Below are positions 12,601 through 24,600 of a stretch of 64,000 bases of DNA, one piece after another. The notes beneath the pieces are model-generated. The model did not search any database, was not told the DNA's origin, and was given only the letters and a program-made list of their open reading frames with translations. Within the stretch, counting starts at the first letter, position 1. The number at the start of each line of letters is the position of its first letter. Source of the stretch: Drosophila pseudoobscura (Eukaryota > Arthropoda > Insecta > Diptera > Drosophilidae); assembly GCF_009870125.1 (NCBI RefSeq), contig NC_046679.1, forward strand, positions 18,600,001-18,664,000, written 5' to 3'. The position numbers and the translations under genes are program-made.

Positions 12601-15600
12601 GCGTCTGAGTATTGCCTTGATTTTGTTTCACAGCTAAGAAAGTAAATGAGCGCCGCATAGTTCAAGCTTCGGAAGGGACTTTTTCTTCAGTGTTGCTACT
12701 TTAGACTTAGAAGAGAACAATTTCACTGCGACCTGTCCAAGCAAGCAGCAGCCCTTAATAGGTCTTAGGTCACGTCAAGAACTTCTATCTTAAGTTATTT
12801 GTTATAGTGCTCATCACGCACACACAAATGTAACGTTCTTACTTCTTATAATCCATTTCGACCCTTTAGTTGGTCAGTCGGCCAGTCCTCTTCGTCGAAG
12901 GCACATAACACCTAAAAGACAGTGGGCCAGTTCTTTTCAAGGCAGTCGGTAACACCTAAAGCTAACTTCACGGCCACAGCTTCTAACAAAACACACAAAC
13001 AACAATAACAAATTGTAACCCTAACAACGGAGCAATTCTTAATTTGTAAATGTGGAGTCAGAGTTGCCGAAAAAGCTCGTCTTCCCGATACGATCCTATT
13101 CAGATTCTGCAGTCTAGAAAATATGGTAATTTTCTACGATTCTGCGATTTTTGGTTTTCTCGTATTTTTGAAATTGTGGATGCCACAGATTTTCGCTTTT
13201 TGTGGGGGTGGAAGTGGGCGGGGCAAAGTTTTAAAGTATACTTCTAAGAGTGAGATATCACAGAAGTAAGGATATAAAATGCCGCTGCTCTAGCTCTAGC
13301 TCTCTAGCTCTAGCACTGAGCACTAGGCACTGAAAGGGACGGACAGACGGACAGACAGACAGGGCTTAATCGACTCGGCTATTGATGCTGATCAAGAATA
13401 TATATACTTTATGGGGTCGGAAACGCTTCCTTCTGGACATTACACACATCTATTTTCACCACAAATCCAATATACCCCAATACTCGATTTGAGTATCGGG
13501 TATGTATAATAAAAGCAATAAGAAATTTTTGAGTCGTTAAGTTAAAGCTACAAAAGTCTTGGGCACGATTTAAACATGCATTTATTAGCCTTTTAAAATT
13601 TCAAAGTGTTGGAAGCTGACGGGCTTTTTCGGCAACTGTGACTCCACATTTACGAACAACAGTTCTTGGCTGTTAGATTTAAATTAAGTGGTTTGTTGTT
13701 CGATGTTTTACAATTTTACAATTTCCGTGAACTTCGATTTCGGGTGTTAAAGTTTACAAATTTAAGAGCGTAATTTACATGAGCGCGACAACAGATAACT
13801 TAAAAGCATTCGGATAAGAAATGTTAGATAAAATAATTGAAATTTGCTAAGAGCTATTGGCGGCTGTTGCTCCGAACATACTCCCCCCCATTGAAAGACC
13901 AGGCCTTTAACAGAATCCTTAACGGGAAAGATGCACGAGTGGTTCCAGATGGTTAAATACATATGTATGTATGTATGTAAATATGTTGTTCCAAACAACT
14001 TTGAGCCAAGACTGAGTATTCTCAGTCAATACTATTGACTCAATACGGCATAGCAACCCAATCCTCGGTCTACTTGATCTGCCTATGCGTAACAATATAA
14101 ACTTCTCAGGGCCAGCGAAGATTCTTCCTTCCATGAATTGCAAACATATATTTAAAATCAATATACACACAGAGTATACAAATATGATTACCAGGTATAT
14201 TACCAGGTATTTATATCTGTTGCTTTCGGTGTTCTCGGAGTTTAGTCAACGTAAACCAACAAAGACGTATCCGAAGAAGTGGAATAATAATAATAAACAA
14301 AGATGTGTATCATTGCTCTATAATTATACATAAATATGTATGTATACAAGAACATTCATATGTACATGCAACTAGTATAAAAAGAATTGAAATGAACGTG
14401 TGTGTACGTAAAAAACATATGTTTAAATTATAATGTATGTACATACATACATATCTACGTATGTATTATTCTTTTTGATTTGTAAACACAAAATGGAACC
14501 TGTTCCCTTACCTTCCAAACTGAACCATTTTTCCGCTTTCGATTCAAAATTGTTTTCACATTGACACATATGTATGCATAGGTTATCTATATGTACATCC
14601 AAACATTTGTAATCGTATTGAGTTTATACTTTGTATACCCAGTACTTGTAGAATTTTAAGGTATTTTGTGTTTATACAAATTTATGTTAAAGCAAGATGG
14701 ATGTGTTTTTGATCATCTTCAAGGATCCATACATACATATGTGTTGTATGTTATGTGTTATATGTACATTAATCCAGGAAGATCCAGATATACCAGTTGC
14801 ATAGGTTTCTATAAGAAAGATCTTTTTTAACTTTTGTTACCAGTACATCAAAATATGTAAGGATTGTGATACCAATCCACCAAAAGTTGATGGGATCTTG
14901 TTATTTGAACCGCTAAAGATCCGGCATTTTCCTCACTTTGGACATTTCTTTTCCGATTAGATAATTTACTTAGGGTATTTGTTTAGATTTTATATATTGT
15001 ACGCACAAAGTAGAATTACTGGGTGTCTTACATTCGAAATGTCTATTAAAGCAATCTCATTTGCTTTTCTTCTCATGGTCAACGTCAAGATATTTCGGAT
15101 CTGGCAAATACTTTTGAGACCGTTGGACGCTATTGTACTTGGGTACGCAATCTTTTTTTATATATTGCATGTAGACTGAAAGAAGGTGGTGATTTAAATT
15201 TTTTAAAGTATTTTTCATCGCGTTCAAAAATACGTATTCTCCAATGAGTATACACAAATTCCACCAGAAGTTAAAAAATGAGTTCTTTATCGTTTCCACG
15301 TGATTACAAAGAGAAAAAACATATGAGAAAGATTGCTTCAACGCAATCATTAAAATACCCACAAGAAAAACGAATGTGCATTTTGAATAGAAATGGCAGC
15401 ATATCAAGTCAGCACTTGCGTGGCGTACACAAGCATTTACTTGATTCTCATGCGAAGGCTGTTTGCCACTCAATGACTGTAAGTATAAATGCAGGTGTAT
15501 AGTGTAGTTATTTATTTAGTTACTTATCTTTTAGCCTTTTGGATAGAAGCAAATCAAAATTCTTTTCCAACAAGAACTATACTATTTAAAACAAAATTCA

Positions 15601-18600
15601 AACCGAACTATTACAGTTAATTTATACCAAATACATCAGAGTAAACAAAAAAATCAAAAAGTATATACATATATTTTAGGATATATATATAAATACATAT
15701 AATATTAGGACCCGACGTATTCTTGATCATCATTACTAGCCGAGTCAATGTACCGATGTATGTCTGTCCATCCGTCCGTCTTCATGAGCTACTAGATCTT
15801 AGAGACTACAAAACGCACTCTGCGTTGTGAATAAATCATTGAGGATGTATATCTAGCAGATTGCTGAATTTAGATCAGATCGAATTATTATTATAATAAC
15901 AAATAAATTTCCTCCAGGTGGCTCCTGTGGTATCACACTCTATCATGTTTAATCAAGTAAAAAATTAAGAAATTCTGTGGTATCCACAATTTTGAAAATA
16001 CGATATGTTTGTAAAGGTATAAAGCTTAATATATTCATTGTTTATGAACCAATTTTCTTGCAGGTTGAAGATTTGTATGAAGAAATTTTATTTGAAATTT
16101 ACAATAATATTGGATGCGAAAATAACGAAGGACGCATAGAAATTCTTGTTAGATTTGCACAAGATGCATTCAAAATACCGAACTCGACGCATTTGGAAAT
16201 TTCTGAAGTTGCCGTGCGGAAAGAACCGCCAAATGTTAGACTTAATATCGAGATTATAAAGGCCGAGAATTTACTGTCAAAGGATTCAAACGGCTTATCT
16301 GATCCGTTTGTGACATTGTACTTGGAATCAAGGAACTCTCATCGTTACAACTCATCTGTTAAGCCCGCTACACTAAATCCAATATGGGAGGAGCACTTTT
16401 CATTGTAAGCTTATACATTTTTACCCTTTCACAATATGCTTAAATTGCTCCGATTTTTGTAACGCACAAGTTGGTAGAAATATTCTTTATTTTGCAGCCG
16501 AATAGGCAGGTAATTAAAATTTGAGGGAAGCAAGATTAAGTAGACTTTTGTAGTCATGCCGGATTATACTACGGAACCTGAATAAAACGGAAATAAAGCC
16601 CTCCTAGATTATAGAAAATGACTCCTTGTCTCCCTTTCTCAAACCAAAATAAGAATCGTCGAAACGTAACAATATAAAAAACATATTTTTTTCATTTCTT
16701 TTCCGCACTAATCGTTTTATCAACAAAATAGGCCCATGATATGCATTTTTCATAGTGAATCCAACCGGAGTAAAGCCTTCCAAGACTGCGTCAGTTGAAG
16801 ATATATTATAAGAAGGTAGCCAAGGTGCAAGAGGTGAGAGCTAGGTGCAAACAAAACGGCTTCATAGGCTGCTGCCGTGAGGTAGTTCTTGCAATAATTG
16901 TTTATTTGTTAAGAATACAAGTATTGATATGGGGGGAAATTTGGTTTACTTGGCTTTATTCGTTTGGCTGTTATGGGTGGCGAAAGTCAGTGATTATGAG
17001 TATGTACTCACCTATGCACTTTTTATAAAAATTAAAGTAAATCATAATCATAATTTTCACAAATTATATTTATACATATATAAATAATTATACATATAGA
17101 CAATGTTTAACGGTCTTCTTTGTGTATTTTGGACTTAATTGTTTGTTGGGAGGACCTCATACATATAGTTTACCATCACTTCTAAAGACTTTTCGATCCA
17201 AACAATCGTATTTAAAAAATTGGGACCTTTGTGACCATGCACTGTGGCAAATTGAAGGCGCTTTTTAACATTCATGATGGACAGCAATGGGCTTAGGTCC
17301 CCTGGTGAAGATTCAAGGTATTATGTACGCCGAAATGTGGAGAGACATTCTGAGTAACAATTTATCTGGGGAATATGCCGATAATTTTTCACTTGCCAGG
17401 ATATTTTAAGAGGACAACGACCCGATACATTGCTGCAGGATAGTCAAGTCGTGGCTTAAGTAAGAGGGAATCAATGTTTTGCAATGGACACCGCAGAGTC
17501 CCAACCTCACCCGTATAGAGAATTCTAAACCAAGTCGTTGCCAAAAAAAAAAATAAGCAATTAAAAAGATTTCAGGAGGTCATGCCCGTCTGATATCTCC
17601 ACCTCTCCACCATCCTGGCACTTGAGGAGCTGCTTCCTGCATTGCTGCGTCAAGTTATGGTACTCCAGCGTTGTGGGTAGAAAATCGTCAATTTTTGAAA
17701 AGCGGCAAAAGCTGCACGCTTATTCTCTGAACTATTAAGGCTTTCTGAGACTATCCAACCAAGTTTTGTCTCTTGTAGAATTGCCAGCTGCGCCGAAAGC
17801 CGTATCTGTGTGATGCACAATATGTCGAGGAATAAGCCAGCTCGTATCAGCAGATCGACTCTTTGGGGCTTCAAGTATTCAGGGTCAGCTAGCTCCACAC
17901 TTTCCGGAATTGGCCAATTCTTTGCATCCGGGTAAAACTTGGGCTGCACTTCCTTAATTGAGGCAGTGATAATTGCCGAGAGGGAACAGCGATAGCGTTC
18001 GTCTTGGGATTGCAGAACGATGTCTACAGCCTTGCTGGTCGGTAGAATTGACTCTCCAATACCGGCGATTTGAACGTGAGACGAATGAGTATCTAACTGC
18101 AGCTGATTGGCGAGTCTCCATGTTATAAAGTTAACCTGAGAAGCTGAATCTAAAATAGCACGACATTGGATAAATGCTCCATAACGATCTGCTCCATGGA
18201 CGAGTGCAGTAGGTAGCAACAGGTTCTGGCTAGGCTGAGACTTCTAAATTGAGCGGGGAGGGCTAGAACATCCGCTTGCTAGAAGCACAGTAGCGGCGTC
18301 TTGCTGGATCGATTCCTCGGTCGGTGAAGATGAAGATGAAGCACCAGTTCCCGATGGGATGTGGAGTAGCGTGTGATGTTTGGCCTGGCAATGCCTGCGA
18401 AATCCTGACCTGCACCTCTGCAATTCATGGCCTTTGTTAAGGCAGTTCAAACACAAGCGGCTCTTCCTTGCTTCTTTGTAACGTTCAAACGCAGAGAGCT
18501 TTACGAATGCCTGAAATCTAGATATGTAATGCTCGGAGGTTACATGTGGGGTTAGGATGGTCGTTACTGGAGGTGATAAGGGCGATAGGTTTGTTTTCTT

Positions 18601-21600
18601 CCACCTGTTGAACTGTTGCCAGGGCTGATCCCAAATTCTCCAGCATCCGACATCTCGCTTCCAAAAATGAGGCCATGTTTGAGGTCGGCTGGTTCTCCTC
18701 GCATTTCTCCTTGGTCTTGTGGTCCAATTTCGTGCCTATGATGTAGATCAGTAGGTTAGGTTAGGTTAGGTAGAGACGGCCGCCAAGCTCGCTCGGAGCC
18801 CAGCACACATAGGCCGGTTTCGGCCCGTTGTGATACCGTTTGAGACTTCAGCCTGTTTGCGTGGGTGCCTACGAGCCAGTGTCCTGTGAGGGAACGTATG
18901 ACTGCGCTGCACCTTTCCCTGCCTAGTTTGCAGAGCTCTGAGGTGCGCTTCTTGTCTATGGTCGGCCATGTTTGCCGAGCTGTGCGACAACGTGGCCCTG
19001 TTTGCCACTTGTTGTCTATCAGTAGCGTGTACTGCTCTTTTATGATGAGCTTGCAGGTGGCCATAGGCATACAAATATCCTCCTTATCTTGGAGAAGGGG
19101 GGTTGTAGTGCCAGATCTGGCCAGCTCGTCCGCTATGCAGTTGCCCTCGATATCCCGGTGACCCGGGACCCATATAAGGCTGATAGCAAATTGCTGAGCC
19201 ATCTCGTGAAGAGATCTGCGGCACTTCGCCACAGTAGCCGAGTTCGAGGAGATCGCGTTAAGTGATCTGATCGCAGCTTGGCTGTCGCTGTAGATGTTTA
19301 GATTGGTTGCCGTGGTGGTAACCGTATGAAGGCAGTACAGAGCCTCCCTGATTGCTGTAACTTCCGCTTGGAAGACGCTACAGTGATCCGGAAGCCTGAA
19401 AGATTGCCTTATGTTAAGTTGTTCAGAGTAGATTCCTCCTCCAACCCTGCCGTCCAGTTTTGAGCCATCCGTGAAGATGCTTATGGCCCCGTCTGGGCCG
19501 GGGGGTCCCTCGAGCCAATCGTCTCTATGAGGGATGATTATGCTGAATGGAGTCTCCGTGTGCTCCATTGGAACTTGATAGTCCGTTCTTGCTGGGACCT
19601 TGTTGTTTTTGTTTAGTATAGATGAGTGACCTATGTTCTGGGGTACCCATTGTTCAGAGTCCCTAAGACGTATTGCTGCCATTTCTGCCCGCTCCTTTCC
19701 TGCAAAGTCAAGGCTCTGAAGGCATAACATGGCGTTTAGCGCATCATTTGGTGTAGTTCGAAGAGCTCCACTGATGCAGAGGGCGGCTGTTCGCTGAACC
19801 TTGCCCAGCTGATTGGTTATTGTCCTTTTCGCTAGGGCAGGCCACCAGACAGTAACTCCGTAGAGTATTATAGGTCTGACTATTGCCAGATATATCCATC
19901 GGACTATGTTTGGGTTCATGCCCCACTTTAGGCCGATAGCTTTTTTGCAAGTATAGAGTGCTGTCGTTGCCTTCCTCACTCTATCCTTGACATTCAGGTT
20001 CCAGCTAAGCTTTTTGTCAATTACCAACCCTAAGTAACTGGCACTGTCGCTGAAGGAGAGCCTGTATCCGTTTAGTGTTGGTGGGTTGAGGGGCGGGACC
20101 TTGTATTTTTTTGTGAATAACACTAGTTCCGTTTTCGAGGGATTTAGTCCCAATGTAGATCAGTAACCCATCCGAAATACCCTGAGGGGTTGCCAAGGTC
20201 TGAAGAGCACGCAAGTGCGCATTAATCTTGTCGATGAGCGCGCGCAAGCCGATAGTCGAGCCCTTCTCCACCCCTCGCAGCCCGAAAATAGCCTTGACGT
20301 GTGCCCGAAATGCAAAAGTTTATTGTCAAATCGCAACTTCAATAAACTCAACGCCTCATCGTAATTTTCCTCAGAAAGCTCCAGGGAACGAATCGTAACC
20401 AGCGCAGCACCGTCCACGACATCCACGAAGGTATTGAAATATATCAATGATTTGGATACGGTGGTCGTTGTGCACCATCGTCGAGAACATCGAGTCGAAT
20501 TCTGGCCAATCCATGTAGCTCCCACCAAATCGAGGAAGCTGCAACTCGGGCATTCGAGAACGCCCTCTAATATCATATGCGAACAAAGACGAATTCTCCT
20601 CGAGAGTATGGCGAGCCGTTGAATGAGTGGCATTAACCATGCGAGCATCCATCAAGTCCCGCTTTTGACCGTTTTTCGTAAATTAGACAATATTTTATAA
20701 TTAAAATGTTTTTATTAAAATTTGTTTTTTTTTTTCAAATTATATTAGATACAATTGCATGGCGAACTTGACCATTACACGTTCTTTATTGTTAAAAAAA
20801 TAATAAATATATTTTATACAGGCAAATTTGCACCGGAATAAAGTTCAACTTTGACACAATATTGTGAAGCTTTAACGTTTAGGAAGCTGAAATGGCCAAA
20901 GCCCCCACTGTACGAAGAGGACACTTGGAGTTCCGTCGTCAACAGTTAAAAGACTTAATGAATCTGTTTAATTTTGCATCAAAAATTTTTCCCCGATATC
21001 AGAAGTTTAATCAGTTTTGAGTTTTATTAGTGCGGCAATGCCGGAAATTCCTAGAGCTCGCAAGAACCCTGCAGGAGCTACAGTGGACATTGTGCTCGGT
21101 AAAAAACAATTAAAAGGCATATATACTATATGGTCCAAGGCGTCAAACTTTAACTTATTGTTAATAAACGATGTTAAGTCTCGGAACTATATAGAAAAAT
21201 TTAATCCCATAATAGAAGCCTGCCATAATGGGTGCATGTCATAGCGCCCAATGACAAACTAATTAGAAGATCATTGTGCCGAAAACATGTAGAATGAGAT
21301 AAAAAACGAGATAACACCATAAACTTTTTATACCCGATATTCAAAATGAGTATTGGGGTATATTAGATTTGTGGTAAAAGTAGATGTGTGATCAGCATCA
21401 ATAGACGAGTCAATTGAGCCATGTCTGTCTGTCAGTCTGTCCTTGTCGTATCATTATTATAGCCAGAATGAATAAAACAATTTAATTTTTTCTCGCCCTG
21501 ACTCAAAACGCAAAACATTAGCGCCTAGATCTCAGAGACTATAAGAGCTAGAGCAACCAAATTTTGTATCCCCATTCCTATGATATCGAAGCTGCACAAG

Positions 21601-24600
21601 TGTATTTAAAAACTTCGTTTAATGTAGCCATACTGACTATGTATTATGTATAAATGTAGAGTTGCGGTCGCCGCAGCAACTCACAACGTTCCCCCTCATT
21701 TAACGGTACTTTTATTGATTCTTGATTCTTCTTCGAAATTACGGCGTTATGACAGTAATTTTTTTGTCATAGAGCCTGCGGGCGCTATGACACTTTGGGA
21801 GTGGTCGTCCTTGGGCTTTATGACTTGTACCCTGTTTTAATAGTATATTTTTGTATTTATAGGCCAATAACTGAAAACCCGCGTGAAGAAGTTTTAATTG
21901 TCGAAGTATGGTACGTATAAATATCCTTTTATATACTGATAGGTTAAACATATAAAACATTGTAAACTCGCATCTATTCAAAGAGACTATGTGCACTTAT
22001 ATCACTATGACACATCATATTTAGCTGTGAGCCAAACCGATTTTTTTAGGCCTTAAAAATTTGAATGAAATTTGGTTTTTGTCTATGGTGTGGTTTTTTC
22101 TTTTAAATTTTTAAGAGCTTGTTATACCCGATACTCAAAATGAGTACAGGTGCATATTCGATTTGTGGTGAAAATGGATGAGTGTAACATCCAAAAGGAA
22201 GCGTTTCCGACCCCATAAAGTAAAAATATATTCTTGATCAGCATCAATAGCCGAGTCGATTGAGCCCTGTCTGTCTGTCCGTCCCTATTAGCGCCTAGAT
22301 ACGAGAAAACCAAAAACGCAGAATCATAGATAATGACCATATCTATCAGATTGCTGAATCTGGATCAGATCGGATCATTTTTATAGCCAAAAAGAACAAT
22401 CCTATTTGCAGTGGCTACGCAGCGCCCGACGTCACGCTCAGACTGATTTTCTGTCTCTCTCGCACGCACTCTTTGTCGTGTCGTTCAATATAAGCGGCTT
22501 CTGCCGGAGGAAACCCATACTGACTAAGTATCGGGTATAAATGTAGAGTTGCGGTATCCGCAGCAACTCACAACGTTCCCCCTCGTTCTAAATGATTTTC
22601 ATGATACCAGAAATATTTTGTTTTCGACGTTTCCCAGTGAGTATCCTCCTTATCCTCTTTTTATGGCTCTATTGAAGAGAGTCTTACAAGTACTACGATG
22701 GATGTCTAGTTTTTTTGACCACCAGGGGGGTTTCTTTTTCCCCCTTGGTCTGTTAGAAGGGCATGCTGTTCACAAGACGGTTTAGGTCGTCTTTCGTGTT
22801 CGGGCATTTAGGGGCGTTAGGAGGGAGTAGTTTCTCCAGGTTTGTGCTATATTTTTCCCAGTTGGCTTTTCTGGGGTTGGTATGGTCTGTGGGTTTACGG
22901 ATCTCGAGGGATAATATCGTCTCGATGTACCTGTGATCCGAAAAGGCATGGTCTTTTAGGACTTTCCAACGCTTGATGGTTTCTAACAATTTGTTTGGAG
23001 TGCTTTGCTACCGGTCCCGGTGTCTCTTGCGAGCGCTGCCTTTTAGCTTGGAGAGCCACCTTTTTCTGTTCTAAGGTGAACTCCGGGAGCACAGCTGAAG
23101 CCCATTCCACCTTCTTCAGCCAGTCGGCTGAAGGGCTGGCTTCGCTGCTGGCGTGTTGCCGACGGAGTATGTGCCCTGCACTCCTCTTTTCGGCATAGGT
23201 GTAGCGTTTGGCTTGGGCGCTTGTCGACGGCAAGTCAACCCCCTCCGCTTTACCAGAAGGTCAGGGAGGCGCAGTATTTCTTAGCTTCCTTTCCAAGGTG
23301 TCAGCTTCGGGAGTTACCTTGCCACCCACTCCAGATTCGGGATGGGATCCCCTCGGGTTCGCACAGGCTCCTTCCACCTTGCTGGTATTCCCTGCTGTAG
23401 AGCTGGTAGGGCCAGGCCTTTGGGCCGCTGCCTTCCCATGCTTGGGATTGCTCCCAGTTGGCGTTTGGGGAGTGCCACACTCATATGTTTTTTTGTGTTT
23501 TTTTTTGTGTTTGTTGCTGTTTTTTCCATAATCATCCCACGAGATGCAGGGAAGGGGAACGCTCAGCCCGGGCAGAGATCCACGTTGCCCGGGTAAGCCA
23601 TCATTAGAACAGGGGGCTGCCAGGTCCCTGAGCCCTCCGTTAGCGACTGCGCTAGTTTTTATACCGGACCCCCGGCCAGCCTGACTCTCGGCACGGGTCG
23701 AGTAACACACTTAGTCCGGCCCGGTGTGAGGTGGGTGGGGGGGTTTGGATGTGGGTAGGTATCGTGTAGGGATGGGAGTGTGTAAGCTACTTATTGAGGC
23801 GACCCCACAAGCGCATCGTCAGTGTTGCTACCTAGCTAACACCAGCTGGCTGTCCGGGACTGCTTATTTCGATACTCTCCCGTAAGGGAAGCCCGCTTAT
23901 TCGCAGCTGACCTACCGAGGTAGGCCGTTTGCTTCCGCAACCCGCAACCCGTTCGGTGGTCTCAGTTAGGCCCCATTGAGCCACCTCACGAGCTCATCAG
24001 ACCAGAGGTGGACGTTACACACATCCAATTTTACCACAAATCTAATACACCCCAATACTCATTTTGAGTACCGGGTATACAAAAACCTATCCCGGTTGGG
24101 GAGCTTAATTTGAAACAGATCCCTATAGAAAAATGAACTCGGTTCCCCTAGATGAATATTTTGTGTACTTAAATCTTTTGTTTTCGTATTTGCCAATGTA
24201 CACAAATTGATGCTTGCAATTTCAGTGTTCAGTCTTCAATTTTAAAATTAATTTTCAAATCTATACAGCCCGATGTACTATTATTATTATTCAATTACGG
24301 CCATATACAAATTATATTTTTACATACGATATATTTTTTTATTAGGGATTTTGATGCAGCAGAAACGGTCAAGGAAAAAGTTAACAAAATATTGGATGTG
24401 AAAGGTGTAAAGGGGCTTAGTAAATTAATGAAAGAAATAGCTGTCACCGCGTCTTCTGGTAAACATGATAATGAATTAATAGGAAGAGCAGCAATTACAC
24501 TAAAGGTATGTATGAGTATGAACGTCTGTCAAACATGTTAATAACAAAGAGTAAAATAAAAAAAAATCTTGGCATCATCATTTTTATTAAACAAAATGAG

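Noticed and set aside
13960..14460. GTATG/CATAC tracts considered as a CRISPR-like or regulatory array
   Set aside because: Simple microsatellites in a eukaryotic genome; no constant repeat with unique spacers.
16499..16510. A 12-nt segment with AG and GT borders near the start of the C2A intron, as candidate for the missing exon
   Set aside because: It would code for residues that do not fit a C2 strand and has a poor donor; the 48-nt exon at 21863-21910 fits exactly.
16795..17028. 77-codon plus-strand frame in a Munc13-like intron
   Set aside because: Lacks splice sites in phase and resembles nothing; likely chance.
18766..19161. Second frames inside the LINE RNase H region
   Set aside because: Shadows of the 465-codon LINE frame.
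23208..23596. Plus-strand frames in the LINE ORF1 region
   Set aside because: Antisense shadows of the GC-rich ORF1.
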